A DNA stretch of 35,355 nucleotides from Planctomycetota bacterium (GCA_024277145.1 JAJRVU010000195.1:1-35355); one strand, 5' to 3'. Positions 16,701 to 26,168 are shown, counted from the stretch's first letter. Program-made: numbers and translations. Notes: generated from the letters alone by a model not told the origin.

Positions 16701-18302
16701 ATGTCAAAGAAAAACATATTACTAAGTGGAATTGTAGGTGTTTCATTAGCCTTTAATTCTTATGGAATCGCAGAAGATTCAGTTTCTGATCTTCATTATC
16801 CGAATCAAAATTATAATGATTCTACAAATACAGAATTCAAGGAAGAATTCACTCAAAACCAACAGGTTTCATATGAAACGGCTGGTCCAGGTGTTACTAC
16901 TTGTACCTCTGGATGTACTAATAGTTGTTCGACAGGAAATGGAACCTGTGGATCAACAGGATGTTCTGCTTGCGGAGGTGAAGTATCCACTCTCGTTGAT
17001 GATATTTTTTCTTTCACGGATGATATGAAAAATATCGAATTCGGTGATCAATGTGATCCCTGGTCAATTGGATTCGGTGGTGCCTTGAGATTTCGTCACA
17101 TCAACGAAGATAATCGTCTTCGTCCTGGTGGACCTGGTCAATCATCTTATGACCAATGGCGATGGCAAAACTGGATTGAAGTGAGAAAAGGTGATTCTTT
17201 TGCTGCTCATGTCGAAATGATTGATGCCTCCACATTCAATCAGGAATTATTCCCACTTGCAATTGATGAAAACCGGACAGACATCCTGCAAGCATATGCA
17301 GATATAAAATTACTTGAACTTGATAACCGATCAATCTACTTGCGATCAGGTCGTCAGTTTTTGAATTATGGCTCTCAACGCCTGGTTTCACCTTTGGCAT
17401 GGTCAAACACTTATCGAACCTTTGAAGGTTTTAAACTCTTCAGTCCAGGTGAACAATGGGACATTGAAGCATTTGCAACTCAAACTGTCACGGTTTCCGG
17501 AAATAGCTTTAATCCTACCAGTGCAGACCATGCAGATCAAAGCAAATCATTCAGTGGTGTTTATCTATCTAATCACTCAATTAAAAACAACACATTTGAT
17601 TTCTACTGGTTATACCTGGAAGAGCAGGAAGCTCGTAATAATTTCATGGATGGAAAACGTCATACCATTGGTATGCGATGGGATGGAAAAAGTCCTGTTA
17701 AAAACTGTTATGGTGAAGTGGAACGTCTCTGGTTCTGGGATTTGGAAGGAGCCTACCAGTTTGGTAAGGACAATGACCGACTAGGCAGAGAACAGGATGT
17801 GAATGCCGGTTTCTTCACTGCTATCCTGGGTCACACATGGAAGAAAGCAACCTGGACACCAACTGTTAAAGGGCTCTTCTACTGGGGTTCTGGTGACAGC
17901 GATAACACTAGTGGTGATGTTACCACCTTCAGTTCCCTGTTCCCATTAGGTCACGCTTACTGGGGGTTGATTGACAACTTCTCCGGCCAGAACCTGATTG
18001 ATTACAGTCTTCAGGCGAGCATTAAGCCGACCAAAAAACTGACACTCCTTGCAGCAATGCATTGGTTTAGTGCAGCGAATGGTAATGATTCTGTTTACAA
18101 TATTGCAGGGGCTGCCCTTCCTTCAGGAACTGGCAGTAATTATGGACAGGAACTTGATTTGCTTGCAACTTATGTTCATAACAAGAATATGAGTGTTCAG
18201 GCTGGATACTTCTGGCATTGGTACGGCGATGGCATCGTCAATGGTCCTCTCCGACGCGACGACGCCCAAATGTTCTACATCATGCCAACACTTAAATACT
18301 AA
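16701..18302 (+). CDS. Outer-membrane porin, alginate-export (Alg_export) family, with Cys-rich N-terminus
   Basis: A 533-residue beta-barrel protein. The signal peptide ends near residue 24 (YGIA). A linker rich in Asn, Thr and Ser follows, then a cysteine cluster at 68, 72, 76, 83, 88 and 91 (spacing C-x3-C-x3-C-x6-C-x4-C-x2-C), then a barrel of about 400 residues. The barrel has the family's strand pattern, including SGRQFLNYGSQRLVSPLAW and NTYRTFEGFKLF, and ends in YIMPTLKY with an aromatic last residue, as expected for Bam-dependent barrels. Alg_export proteins form channels for anionic polysaccharides; planctomycete homologues are probably general or glycan porins. GAAGAG lies a few bases upstream of the ATG. 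A strong terminator follows at 18363, so it is probably transcribed alone. The cysteine cluster is not part of the barrel family as I know it. Confidence 0.85.
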   Translation: MSKKNILLSGIVGVSLAFNSYGIAEDSVSDLHYPNQNYNDSTNTEFKEEFTQNQQVSYETAGPGVTTCTSGCTNSCSTGNGTCGSTGCSACGGEVSTLVDDIFSFTDDMKNIEFGDQCDPWSIGFGGALRFRHINEDNRLRPGGPGQSSYDQWRWQNWIEVRKGDSFAAHVEMIDASTFNQELFPLAIDENRTDILQAYADIKLLELDNRSIYLRSGRQFLNYGSQRLVSPLAWSNTYRTFEGFKLFSPGEQWDIEAFATQTVTVSGNSFNPTSADHADQSKSFSGVYLSNHSIKNNTFDFYWLYLEEQEARNNFMDGKRHTIGMRWDGKSPVKNCYGEVERLWFWDLEGAYQFGKDNDRLGREQDVNAGFFTAILGHTWKKATWTPTVKGLFYWGSGDSDNTSGDVTTFSSLFPLGHAYWGLIDNFSGQNLIDYSLQASIKPTKKLTLLAAMHWFSAANGNDSVYNIAGAALPSGTGSNYGQELDLLATYVHNKNMSVQAGYFWHWYGDGIVNGPLRRDDAQMFYIMPTLKY

Positions 18303-18362
18303 GTTGGTAAAAACTGGTTTGATCGAGAGATCACAATAACCAGCATTTATGAATGACAATTC

Positions 18363-18397
18363 AAAGCAGGGATCTCAAAAGAGGTTCCTGCTTTTTT
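18363..18397 (+). terminator. Strong rho-independent terminator after the porin gene
   Basis: A 14-bp stem (AAAGCAGG plus GATCTC, loop AAAA, GAGGTT plus CCTGCTTT, with two G-T pairs) runs into six T residues ending at 18397. It lies 60 bp after the porin stop and 7 bp before the stop of the convergent M20 gene. In the opposite direction the stem is followed by only three T residues, so it mainly serves the porin. Confidence 0.9.
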
Positions 18398-18403
18398 ATT
18401 TAT

Positions 18404-19576
18404 TTACTGGCAAAAATAACGAATCAGCTTTGAATAAAAGTCGGTCCCCTTTTGAAGTTGATCGAGTGATATCCATTCATCATTCTTATGAGCCTGAAGT
18501 ATGCTTCCCGGACCACAAACAACCTTGTTCTTCAACTTGGTAAAAATGGAACCATCTGTTCCGTAAGCGACCGTAATCGATTTTTCACACCCTGCCAATT
18601 CAATCATTGCCTGAACGTATTCGGATTCAGGATCGGTAAAAAAAGGTCCCCCTTTTACTTCCAGTGTCACCGAAAGCCCGTGTTTTTCTGCTGAATTCAC
18701 AACTCGCTCATAGAGAATTTCTGGAATCTGACCGGGCATTGGCCTGAAATAAACGGTGCAGACAGACTGAGGTGAAGTAATATTCCGTGCCTGATTAAAA
18801 TCATTGATTCCGATATTCCAATTGATATGGGGTGGATCAAAATCATGATTCAACCATTTTTCATCGCTTAATGTTTCATCATGAATCTGTTTCATATCGA
18901 CTAAAAATGGAATCATGGCCAGATTGGCATTGAGACCTTCTCCCGAACTGGAATGGGCAGCCTTCCCTTTGGAAACAGCATTAAATCCAAATATCCCTTT
19001 ATGTGCGTGAACAATTTGCAACATAGTGGGCTCACCAATGAGACCAAAAGCTTCATTTTCAACCATTTCTTTATAAAGCTCTGATTTTTCAGCGACTTCA
19101 GAAGCTCCAATGAAGCCAACTTCCTCATCAGCCGTACATGTAATATAGAGAGGTGCCTTGAGTTCTTCAGTTTGAAACTTCTCTACAGCTGCAATCATGC
19201 AAGCAACAGATCCCTTCATATCACAACTCCCCCGTCCATAAATACGGTCATCAATTTGAGTTGGATCATAGGGTCCAAAATCGCTAGTAAACCAATTTAA
19301 AGCAGGAACTACATCTGTGTGACCAAAATAAGCAAGCCCACCGCGCCCTGTTCCTTTTTTGCCAATAATGTTTACTTTCGTAACATCATTTTTATCTTGA
19401 TATTCAATACGTTCTGTTTGAAAATCAAGTTGATTCAATAAATTTTGAACATAATCACTGACTTGAATATTGGATTCCTGACTGGGTGACTTGAAACGAA
19501 CTAAATCGTTTAAATAAGGAATTGCTTTCATCGTAAACCCTGAACCATCATGTTTCCTTGAGTTGAGAAGTCCCAT
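18404..19576 (-). CDS. M20 family peptidase, probably acetylornithine deacetylase / desuccinylase type
   Basis: A 390-residue cytoplasmic zinc amidohydrolase. The motifs are in order: FGHTDVVP (His86, catalytic Asp88), GRGSCDMKG (metal-bridging Asp119), TADEEVGFIG (general-base Glu151, metal Glu152), GEPTM, the dimerisation domain with HSSSGEGLNA, and the C-terminal metal His in QAHKNDEW. Overall similarity is to ArgE/DapE, with GEPT and the HAHKG segment favouring an ArgE-like acetylornithine deacetylase in arginine synthesis. Related M20 enzymes acting on other N-acyl amino acids cannot be excluded. Two ATG starts compete: 19576 and 19531 (MKAIPYLNDLVRFKS). The second begins where most family members begin and may be the true one. 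No arginine genes are adjacent. Confidence 0.85.
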   Translation of the reverse strand: MGLLNSRKHDGSGFTMKAIPYLNDLVRFKSPSQESNIQVSDYVQNLLNQLDFQTERIEYQDKNDVTKVNIIGKKGTGRGGLAYFGHTDVVPALNWFTSDFGPYDPTQIDDRIYGRGSCDMKGSVACMIAAVEKFQTEELKAPLYITCTADEEVGFIGASEVAEKSELYKEMVENEAFGLIGEPTMLQIVHAHKGIFGFNAVSKGKAAHSSSGEGLNANLAMIPFLVDMKQIHDETLSDEKWLNHDFDPPHINWNIGINDFNQARNITSPQSVCTVYFRPMPGQIPEILYERVVNSAEKHGLSVTLEVKGGPFFTDPESEYVQAMIELAGCEKSITVAYGTDGSIFTKLKNKVVCGPGSILQAHKNDEWISLDQLQKGTDFYSKLIRYFCQ

Positions 19577-20121
19577 AATAATCTATAATTCAGTAGAGGG
19601 CTCTACTTCAAAGCCTGTTCGCATAAAAAAAGAATATCTCAGTTACAGACTATAACACATACACACACGTTCATATATTTCTAGCAATTACGATAAAATT
19701 ATTCCAATATTAATCGCCTGCATATCAACTTAATGGTTGAACCAACTCACCTTATAATCATCCCTGACATCCCATTCCCCCTATTCCGTTATCATATTGC
19801 GTCATCAGGACACAAAATCAGGAGAATCGTCAGTAATTACCAATCCTGTTCTATTTTTCCCGAAGTGGAGCAAGTTACCTAACCGATACTTCTGTAACAA
19901 CTGGTGCTATCCATATTATTGGAATAGAGATACCTGAAAATATCCGGAGACGGACTATATCCAATCCAAATATGAAAACATCCAATCCAAATATGAAAAC
20001 AAAACGAGGTATCTCGGAAGACTGTTGAAAGCTTCAAGCTATCAAACACTTCCACCAATGCCTCACAAGAGCGTTGTAATTCGTTCCTATTTGAATATCA
20101 AAAGCTACCTGGAAAACAAGT
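19577..20121. other. Gene-free divergent interval with a short duplication
   Basis: These 545 bp lie between the M20 gene (leftward) and the BBP7 gene (rightward) and must hold both promoters. I found no clear promoter pair, RNA gene or reading frame with a ribosome binding site. The only distinct feature is the 21-bp tandem duplication annotated separately. Confidence 0.4.
19959..20000. repeat. Perfect 21-bp tandem duplication upstream of the BBP7 gene
   Basis: Bases 19959-19979 are repeated exactly at 19980-20000 (unit begins ATCCAATCCAAATATG and ends AAAAC). The duplication ends 121 bp before the BBP7 ATG, within the likely promoter or leader. Each unit also contains a short internal ATCCAATCC repeat, so slippage is a plausible origin. 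Confidence 0.9.
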
Positions 20122-21369
20122 ATGATTGGTCGACTAAAAATATTAACATTAGTAGCTGTATTATTCTATCCTGCAATAAGTTCTGCACAATACAATCAAA
20201 ATGTGCAATCGAGAATGATGGATTATACTGCAGTCCAACCTGCAGGTTATAATTCGCCTGCATTTGATTACATTGAAGAGCGATCCCTTCATGCAGATGA
20301 TGAATATGAGCCAGGACCACTTGATAAATTCTTAGGAAATATCACTAAAAACAGCTGGGTCAGAACCGAATATCTGCTCTGGAAAATTTCTTCACCCAGT
20401 ACAAATAAAATGCTGGGGGCACCGCTGGAAGGTATTGATGATCCTCGAGAAGGATTCAATCTTCTGGGATTAAATGAATTTGGCCTGGTCGTTGATATTG
20501 GTATTGAAGTTCCCAAAATGCATGGCATGAACTTGAATGACAATAATGGAATTCGCATGACCTACGGTGTTCCACTGACTTTCGGTGAAGTCGAAGTTTC
20601 AGGATTTATTCTCAATCAGGCAAGTGATGACAAAACTCTTGTTCCATCATTGGATGTACCAAACCCTGATTTTCCTTTTTTTAATAGAAACCCAGCTCTT
20701 TTAGCAACAAGTTATACAACTGATGGAGTCTTGAATACTCCACCAGATGGATTAGTGTTTTATGACACAAAATTTGAGATGTCGATTGCAACAAATATAT
20801 GGGGAGCTGAAGCAAACCTTGTGCTGGACACTTCCCAACCTGGGGAAGGAATAAAAATCGATCCTCTTTTCGGTTTCCGATATTTAAGCATTAACGAAGA
20901 ATTCAAACAGTTTGGCCAATATGATGATCTGCAATCTCTAGGACTTCCATCGGCTAGAGCAGCAAGTTCAAGTGAAGCATTGAATAACCTTTATGGTGGT
21001 ACTGCAGGCCTTCGAGTACGATTTGTTCATCGATGGTTTACATTAGGCGTAGAACCCAAGGTAACTCTAGGTGCAAACAGTTTTAAGAACACCGTCACTT
21101 CAACTGACTTCAATACCGTCAATGCTTTTTATGATGAAGGCACTCACTTTGCAGCTATTGGTGAGTTGAACTTATTTGCCAGATTTCATGTTCATGAAAA
21201 CGTATCACTCCATGTAGGTTGGACAGGAATGCAAGCACATAAAGTATCCAGAGCAGATGAAAATATTGTGTATCAGGAAATTGATAGCGTCGTTGCAGCA
21301 AGAGTAGATAGCACAACAAAAACCTTGCTGACCTATGGTCTTACTGTAGGTGGAGAAGTCCGCTTCTAA
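20122..21369 (+). CDS. BBP7 family outer-membrane beta-barrel protein
   Basis: A 415-residue exported protein with signal peptide MIGRLKILTLVAVLFYPAIS (cleavage after SSA, near residue 22). A disordered stretch leads to WVRTEYLLWKIS (about 78-89), the hallmark start of the planctomycete barrel family BBP7 (PF07585). Alternating strands follow, with GFRYLSINEEF, LRVRFVHRWFTLGVEPKVTLG and HVHENVSLHVGWTG segments. It ends in VGGEVRF with a terminal Phe, consistent with outer-membrane assembly. Function is unknown; these barrels are abundant and lineage-specific in planctomycetes. GGAA lies seven bases before the ATG. It is transcribed alone, with a good terminator at 21396, and sits about 1.8 kb from the porin, separated by the M20 gene. 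Confidence 0.88.
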   Translation: MIGRLKILTLVAVLFYPAISSAQYNQNVQSRMMDYTAVQPAGYNSPAFDYIEERSLHADDEYEPGPLDKFLGNITKNSWVRTEYLLWKISSPSTNKMLGAPLEGIDDPREGFNLLGLNEFGLVVDIGIEVPKMHGMNLNDNNGIRMTYGVPLTFGEVEVSGFILNQASDDKTLVPSLDVPNPDFPFFNRNPALLATSYTTDGVLNTPPDGLVFYDTKFEMSIATNIWGAEANLVLDTSQPGEGIKIDPLFGFRYLSINEEFKQFGQYDDLQSLGLPSARAASSSEALNNLYGGTAGLRVRFVHRWFTLGVEPKVTLGANSFKNTVTSTDFNTVNAFYDEGTHFAAIGELNLFARFHVHENVSLHVGWTGMQAHKVSRADENIVYQEIDSVVAARVDSTTKTLLTYGLTVGGEVRF

Positions 21370-21395
21370 AGGCGTATTACCATAAAACATATTTG

Positions 21396-21433
21396 AAAAC
21401 TGATTGATCAAAAGAAGATCGATCAGTTTTTTT
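21396..21433. terminator. Bidirectional rho-independent terminator between convergent genes
   Basis: AAAACTGATTGATC (21396-21409), loop AAAAGAA, GATCGATCAGTTTT (21417-21430), gives a 14-bp stem with one G-T pair. It ends in seven T residues on the + strand and four on the minus strand. It lies between the BBP7 stop (21369) and the DUF1501 stop (21446) and can serve both. Confidence 0.92.
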
Positions 21434-21445
21434 CATGGCCGGTCT

Positions 21446-22957
21446 CTAGGAAATCCATTCAGGAATCACGTTACCCGCAACTGCAGTTAGCCGATGATCC
21501 AAGCCCTGATAGCGATAGGTCAGTTTCTTATGCTTGATTCCAAACAAGTGTAGAAGAGTGGCGTGATAATCATTGACGTGAACTTTATCTTTGGTGATTC
21601 CCCAGCCAATTTCATCAGTTTCTCCATAAATTTGTCCACTTTTCACTCCCCCCCCTGCTATTAACGAAGTGAATGAATACGGATGATGATCTCTGCCGGT
21701 ATTTTGAGTACGACCTCCTCCACGATTTTCTCCAAGAGGTGTACGGCCAAATTCTCCCCCCCAGACAACCATTGTCTCATCAAGCATCCCTCGTTGTTTG
21801 AGATCTTTAATCAATGCAGCCATCGGTTGATCAACAGCGCCTGCATTGTATTTTAATTCATTGTTCAGATTACTGTGGTGATCCCATGATGCGTAAACAA
21901 TATTGATAAAACGGACTCCGCGTTCTACCAATCGTCTGGCTAACAAACAATTTCTTGCAAAGTCATGCCGAGTTGTTCCCTGCTTCCCACGAAAAGATGC
22001 TTTTTCTTCTTCTTTCCGATCAAGACCGTACATATCCATCGTTGCCTTTGTTTCTCCCGAAAGATCCATTAACTCTGGTGCAGAAGACTGCATTTTGAAT
22101 GCCAGTTCATAACTTGCTATCCGACTTTGAATTTCCGGATCATGAACTTCACTGAAATGAGACTGATTGAGGTCTCTCAAAGTATCCAGACTCTTCCGTT
22201 GTAGCTCAACAGGAACACCAGAAGGATTGGAAAGATTTAAAACAGGATCTCCCTGACTTCTAAATCGAACTCCTGCATAAGAAGATGGCAAAAAGCCACT
22301 TTGCCAGAGAGTCACGCCTCCACTGGAACCTCGACCACTTGTTAAAACAACATAACCGGGAAGATTTTTTGATTCACTTCCTAATCCATAAGTCAGCCAT
22401 GAACCCATCGTAGGTAATCCAAACATGGGACGACCACATTGCATAGTTAATTGAGCAGGATGGTGATTAAATTGATCTGTATGGAGCGAACGGATCATTA
22501 ATAAATCATCTGCACATGTTCCCAGCTTGGGAAGATAATCTGAAAATTCCATTCCGCACTGACCATACTTTTTAAATTTGCGATCCGTTCCTAATAAAGT
22601 TGCAGTTTCTTTTTTGATAAATGCAAATCGGACATCTTTTATCATCGATTCAGGTAAAGGTTTTCCATTTAATTCATTCAATTTCGGCTTAGACGCGAAT
22701 AAATCCAATTGTGATGGAGCGCCAGCCATAAACAAGAAAATACAAGACTTTGCCTTGGCTGGAAAATGTGGTTTTTTAGGCGCCATAGGAGAAACAACAT
22801 CTCCTGCAGATGCGGTATTGACAAGACCATCCTCAGCAAGCATGGATGCCAGTGCAGCTGTCCCAATACCACTTGCAGTTGTTGTTAAAAAATCCCGGCG
22901 AGAACGGTGCAATGATTTTTCCAGTTCCTGCTGGCCGAGAATATTATTAATGTCCAT
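21446..22957 (-). CDS. DUF1501 protein, Tat-exported, sulfatase-fold
   Basis: A 503-residue protein with a twin-arginine signal: SRRDFLTTTASGIGTAALAS, Arg20-Arg21, in a long N-region typical of this family. The mature protein matches DUF1501, an alkaline-phosphatase/sulfatase-like fold of unknown activity. Visible family motifs include SCIFLFMAGAPSQLDLF, MIRSLHTDQFNHHPAQ, YVVLTSGRGSSGG, VVWGGEFGRTP and GRDHHPYSF. It lacks the sulfatase C/S-x-P-x-R motif. It follows the PSD1 cytochrome gene by 82 bp on the same strand. This pairing is repeated many times in planctomycete genomes and implies joint function, probably in the periplasm on complex carbohydrates. The ATG has a weak GGAA upstream. 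Confidence 0.95.
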   Translation of the reverse strand: MDINNILGQQELEKSLHRSRRDFLTTTASGIGTAALASMLAEDGLVNTASAGDVVSPMAPKKPHFPAKAKSCIFLFMAGAPSQLDLFASKPKLNELNGKPLPESMIKDVRFAFIKKETATLLGTDRKFKKYGQCGMEFSDYLPKLGTCADDLLMIRSLHTDQFNHHPAQLTMQCGRPMFGLPTMGSWLTYGLGSESKNLPGYVVLTSGRGSSGGVTLWQSGFLPSSYAGVRFRSQGDPVLNLSNPSGVPVELQRKSLDTLRDLNQSHFSEVHDPEIQSRIASYELAFKMQSSAPELMDLSGETKATMDMYGLDRKEEEKASFRGKQGTTRHDFARNCLLARRLVERGVRFINIVYASWDHHSNLNNELKYNAGAVDQPMAALIKDLKQRGMLDETMVVWGGEFGRTPLGENRGGGRTQNTGRDHHPYSFTSLIAGGGVKSGQIYGETDEIGWGITKDKVHVNDYHATLLHLFGIKHKKLTYRYQGLDHRLTAVAGNVIPEWIS

Positions 22958-23039
22958 TTGCTTGTTTCCAAATTGAAATAATCAAATTCATCAATCAAAT
23001 TACATTGATTGATAAGTAATAAATACAAATCTATCTTTG

Positions 23040-26000
23040 TTATCCACGTGTCATAAATTCATCAAGATTAAGAACCGTTCGTGAAAAAATCACCCATGAA
23101 GCCAACTCGTCGGCGTTGACTCCTTCGATAAGATAATCCCCCAGAATTTTTTTAGCACTTTCAGGATTTTTCCTATACCATTTACGACTAACGTTCAACA
23201 GGTTTAACAGTTGTGTTTTCTCTCCTGAATTCGGTTTTCGAGAGAGGCAGGAAATGAATGCCTGTTCAATCTTTGCATCATCCGTCTTCTTTGAACTTGT
23301 CAATAATTTTTTAGCCAATGCCTTTGCGACCTCAACATAAACTTCGTTATTGAGGCTTGTTAAAGCTTGTATAGGTGTATTAGAAGCCCGCCTTTGAACA
23401 CAGGTTACATTGGCATCCGGGCAATCAAAAGCAGAAAGGTTCGGATGAAGCGCGGTCCGTTTGATAAATGTATAAATACCGCGGCGGTACCGATCTTCTC
23501 CCGTACTATTCTTCCACTTAAAGTTATTTGCATAACTCAGGTTGGCGACATCTCCGGGCATTGGAGGAAACACTGCAGGGCCTCCTTTTTTCCGAGATAA
23601 CAGGCCGCTTGCAGCCAGGGAGATATCCCTGATAATTTCTCCTTCAACTCGAAACCGATTCTGTCGGTAGAGAAGTTTGTTCACCGGATCAATCGAAAGT
23701 AATTCAGGACGATGACTTGAAGATTGCTGATAAGCTGCAGAACTAACGATAATGCGAATCATTTTTTTTCTGCTCCATCCGGATTTTATAAATTCATTAG
23801 CAAGCCAATCCAGCAATTCAGGATGACTGGGTGACTCGCCTTGAATTCCAAAATCATTAACGGTGGTAACAATTCCTTGCCCGAACAGATGAACCCAGAG
23901 ATAATTCATGGTCACCCGGGGAGTCAATGGGTTTTTATCGCTGACTAACCAACGAGCTAATTCCAGTCTTTTCTTTTTTAAATCAGAAACAGGGTTTTCA
24001 GGTGCGGGCATAATATCAAATGTACTCGGCTCAACATCTCCAAGCGGTGTGAGAAAACTTCCACGTTTAAAGACTTTTGTTTTTCTTCGATCCTTAACAC
24101 GTTCATTAATGACCCGAACAACCATTGTTGGTTCTTTAGGAACAATTTTCTTTAGTTTTTCAATTTGCTTTATCTGTTTTTGAACATCAGAATTAAACAA
24201 GTAATAATGTTCCAGCAATTCAGAGTTTTGTTTTTTCGTTCTTTTACCTTCAGCAATAGCAAGAAGATTTCTGATATTTTTTGGGGCAACCGAATCAGGA
24301 TGTTCTCCCGACATTAATTGAACGCGGAATCTTCCGATCAGGTGATGACCACCATACAGTTGATGGAGTTTTATTTGGAACTGCTTTTTCTTTTTAGAAT
24401 CAATCGGGGCTCCAAACACAATAGTCAATTCATGCGGCTTCCCAACCTGTGGCATAATAGCCCAACCAGTTTTATCCTTGTTATCAAGAATGTTTTTTGC
24501 AGGATAATCTTTCTGTGAAAAATCGCTTGAAACTGATTTAATTTTAACCTGATTCTTCTTATCGAATTTTGGGGAATCACCTGCAAAGATTTCGAGTTTT
24601 GAAAGAACTAAATTTCCATTCCCTGCAGTTCCCGGTCCTTTAGCTGGCAATGATTCATCAGGAATCAATTCAATTTTAATTCCTGTTATTGTTTCCCCTT
24701 CGACTGAACCTTGTATGGTATAAACAGATTTATCCGGTTTATCTCCTTCAATTAACCATGAACCGTCTTCCATTTTTTTCAGTTTTGCATCATTTGTAGC
24801 AGTCACAGATTCACCAGTGATGGTGAAGAAATTCAGTGGTTTCTTTGAAACTTCTGTAAGTTTTTTCTGGATTTTTTCTTCCCAGAGAGAATAGTTAAAA
24901 AGCTGTGTTTCACGAACAACCTGAAGCTCGCTCTTCATTGATTTCAGTTTTCTATCGTAAACCGGTTTTTCGCTATGATATTTATCAAGAGCCTCTTTAG
25001 ATATAGTCACTTTGGAATTCACTTCATCTCCATTATCGAGATAAGCGAATAATTCATAATATTCTCTTTGCATAATGGGATCATATTTATGCGTATGACA
25101 TCTTGCACAAGTGACTGTCAGCCCAAGCCAGACAGACCCAATCGTTTCAACACGATCAAAAATAGCTTCCACGCGAAACTCTTCCTGGTCAACTCCACCT
25201 TCAGTATTGGTCAAGGTTTGGCGATGAAATGCTGTTGCCAGTATTTGTTCTTCATCCGCATTATCCAGAAGGTCTCCTGCGATTTGTTCGATCGTAAATT
25301 GAGTAAACGGGATATCTTCATTAATGGCTTTAATGACCCAATCACGGTATCTCCAGGCATTTATTCGTGGCCTGTCTTTTTCATATCCGTCACTGTCTGC
25401 ATAACGTGCTTTATCCAGCCAATGTTTTCCCCATCGTTCTCCAAAATGAGGAGAGTTTAATAATCGATCAACGACTTTAGCGTATGCATTTTCTGACTGA
25501 TCATTTAGAAAATCATTCAATTCTTTCACCGTCGGCAGCAAGCCTGTGAGATCAAGTGTTAGCCTTCTCAATAAGACTGTCCGGTCTGCTTCAGGGGACG
25601 GTTTAATATTTTTTTCTTCCAATTTCATCTGTATAAAAAGATCTATTGGATTATTAATTCTGGAATTGTTTTTTATTTTTGGAGGGGTGATTTTTTTGAT
25701 AGGTTGAAAAGACCAATGATCAGATGTCACTTTAGTTTTAACATCAGCATCATCTGGCCAGACTGCTCCCTGTTCTATCCAGGCGCGAACAAGACCAATC
25801 TGTTTATCAGTAAGTTGGTCTTCATCTTCCGGGGGCATCACTGAAAAAGATTCAACTCCTTTCAGGTGGAATAACAGCGGACTTTTCAATGAATTTCCAG
25901 GTGAGATGATAATTCCGTTATCACTTCCACTCATTGCCAATTTTTTAGAATCAAGCTTCAATCCTGCTTCCTGTTCTTCACCAGAATGACAGTCATAACA

Positions 26001-26168
26001 AAACTGCTTGAAAAGGGGTTGGATATCTTTTTTAAAATCAATCTTTTTTGCTGCTGCAGCAGGAAGCTGCTTGAGAGATATTTTGACTTTCTCGTCTGGA
26101 TGAAGTTCACACGTAATAGAAAACATGAAAAAGCAGATTAACAGAATATTGATCAAGCCTGACTTCAT
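23040..26168 (-). CDS. PSCyt1-PSCyt2-PSD1 cytochrome-like protein (DUF1549/DUF1553)
   Basis: A 1042-residue exported protein (signal about 1-21). Residues about 50-135 are planctomycete cytochrome PSCyt1, with haem motif CYDCH at 57-61 and MPP at 111-113 as possible axial Met. Residues about 175-380 are PSCyt2/DUF1549, with a second CARCH at 354-358. Residues about 450-620 form a beta-rich insert resembling an F5/8-type (discoidin) carbohydrate-binding domain. Residues about 745-1015 are PSD1/DUF1553 (RVTMNYLWVHLFGQGIV, NEFIKSGWSRKKMIR, PIQALTSLNNEVYVEVAKA). The reaction is unknown; presence of haem sites suggests electron transfer. Paired with the DUF1501 gene directly downstream. Being first of the pair, its promoter should lie in 26169-26400. 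Confidence 0.95.
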   Translation of the reverse strand: MKSGLINILLICFFMFSITCELHPDEKVKISLKQLPAAAAKKIDFKKDIQPLFKQFCYDCHSGEEQEAGLKLDSKKLAMSGSDNGIIISPGNSLKSPLLFHLKGVESFSVMPPEDEDQLTDKQIGLVRAWIEQGAVWPDDADVKTKVTSDHWSFQPIKKITPPKIKNNSRINNPIDLFIQMKLEEKNIKPSPEADRTVLLRRLTLDLTGLLPTVKELNDFLNDQSENAYAKVVDRLLNSPHFGERWGKHWLDKARYADSDGYEKDRPRINAWRYRDWVIKAINEDIPFTQFTIEQIAGDLLDNADEEQILATAFHRQTLTNTEGGVDQEEFRVEAIFDRVETIGSVWLGLTVTCARCHTHKYDPIMQREYYELFAYLDNGDEVNSKVTISKEALDKYHSEKPVYDRKLKSMKSELQVVRETQLFNYSLWEEKIQKKLTEVSKKPLNFFTITGESVTATNDAKLKKMEDGSWLIEGDKPDKSVYTIQGSVEGETITGIKIELIPDESLPAKGPGTAGNGNLVLSKLEIFAGDSPKFDKKNQVKIKSVSSDFSQKDYPAKNILDNKDKTGWAIMPQVGKPHELTIVFGAPIDSKKKKQFQIKLHQLYGGHHLIGRFRVQLMSGEHPDSVAPKNIRNLLAIAEGKRTKKQNSELLEHYYLFNSDVQKQIKQIEKLKKIVPKEPTMVVRVINERVKDRRKTKVFKRGSFLTPLGDVEPSTFDIMPAPENPVSDLKKKRLELARWLVSDKNPLTPRVTMNYLWVHLFGQGIVTTVNDFGIQGESPSHPELLDWLANEFIKSGWSRKKMIRIIVSSAAYQQSSSHRPELLSIDPVNKLLYRQNRFRVEGEIIRDISLAASGLLSRKKGGPAVFPPMPGDVANLSYANNFKWKNSTGEDRYRRGIYTFIKRTALHPNLSAFDCPDANVTCVQRRASNTPIQALTSLNNEVYVEVAKALAKKLLTSSKKTDDAKIEQAFISCLSRKPNSGEKTQLLNLLNVSRKWYRKNPESAKKILGDYLIEGVNADELASWVIFSRTVLNLDEFMTRG

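Noticed and set aside
20025-20252. A 75-codon + strand frame overlapping the start of the BBP7 gene
   Set aside because: It overlaps the BBP7 signal-peptide region in another frame and resembles no protein; the BBP7 start has the better ribosome binding site.
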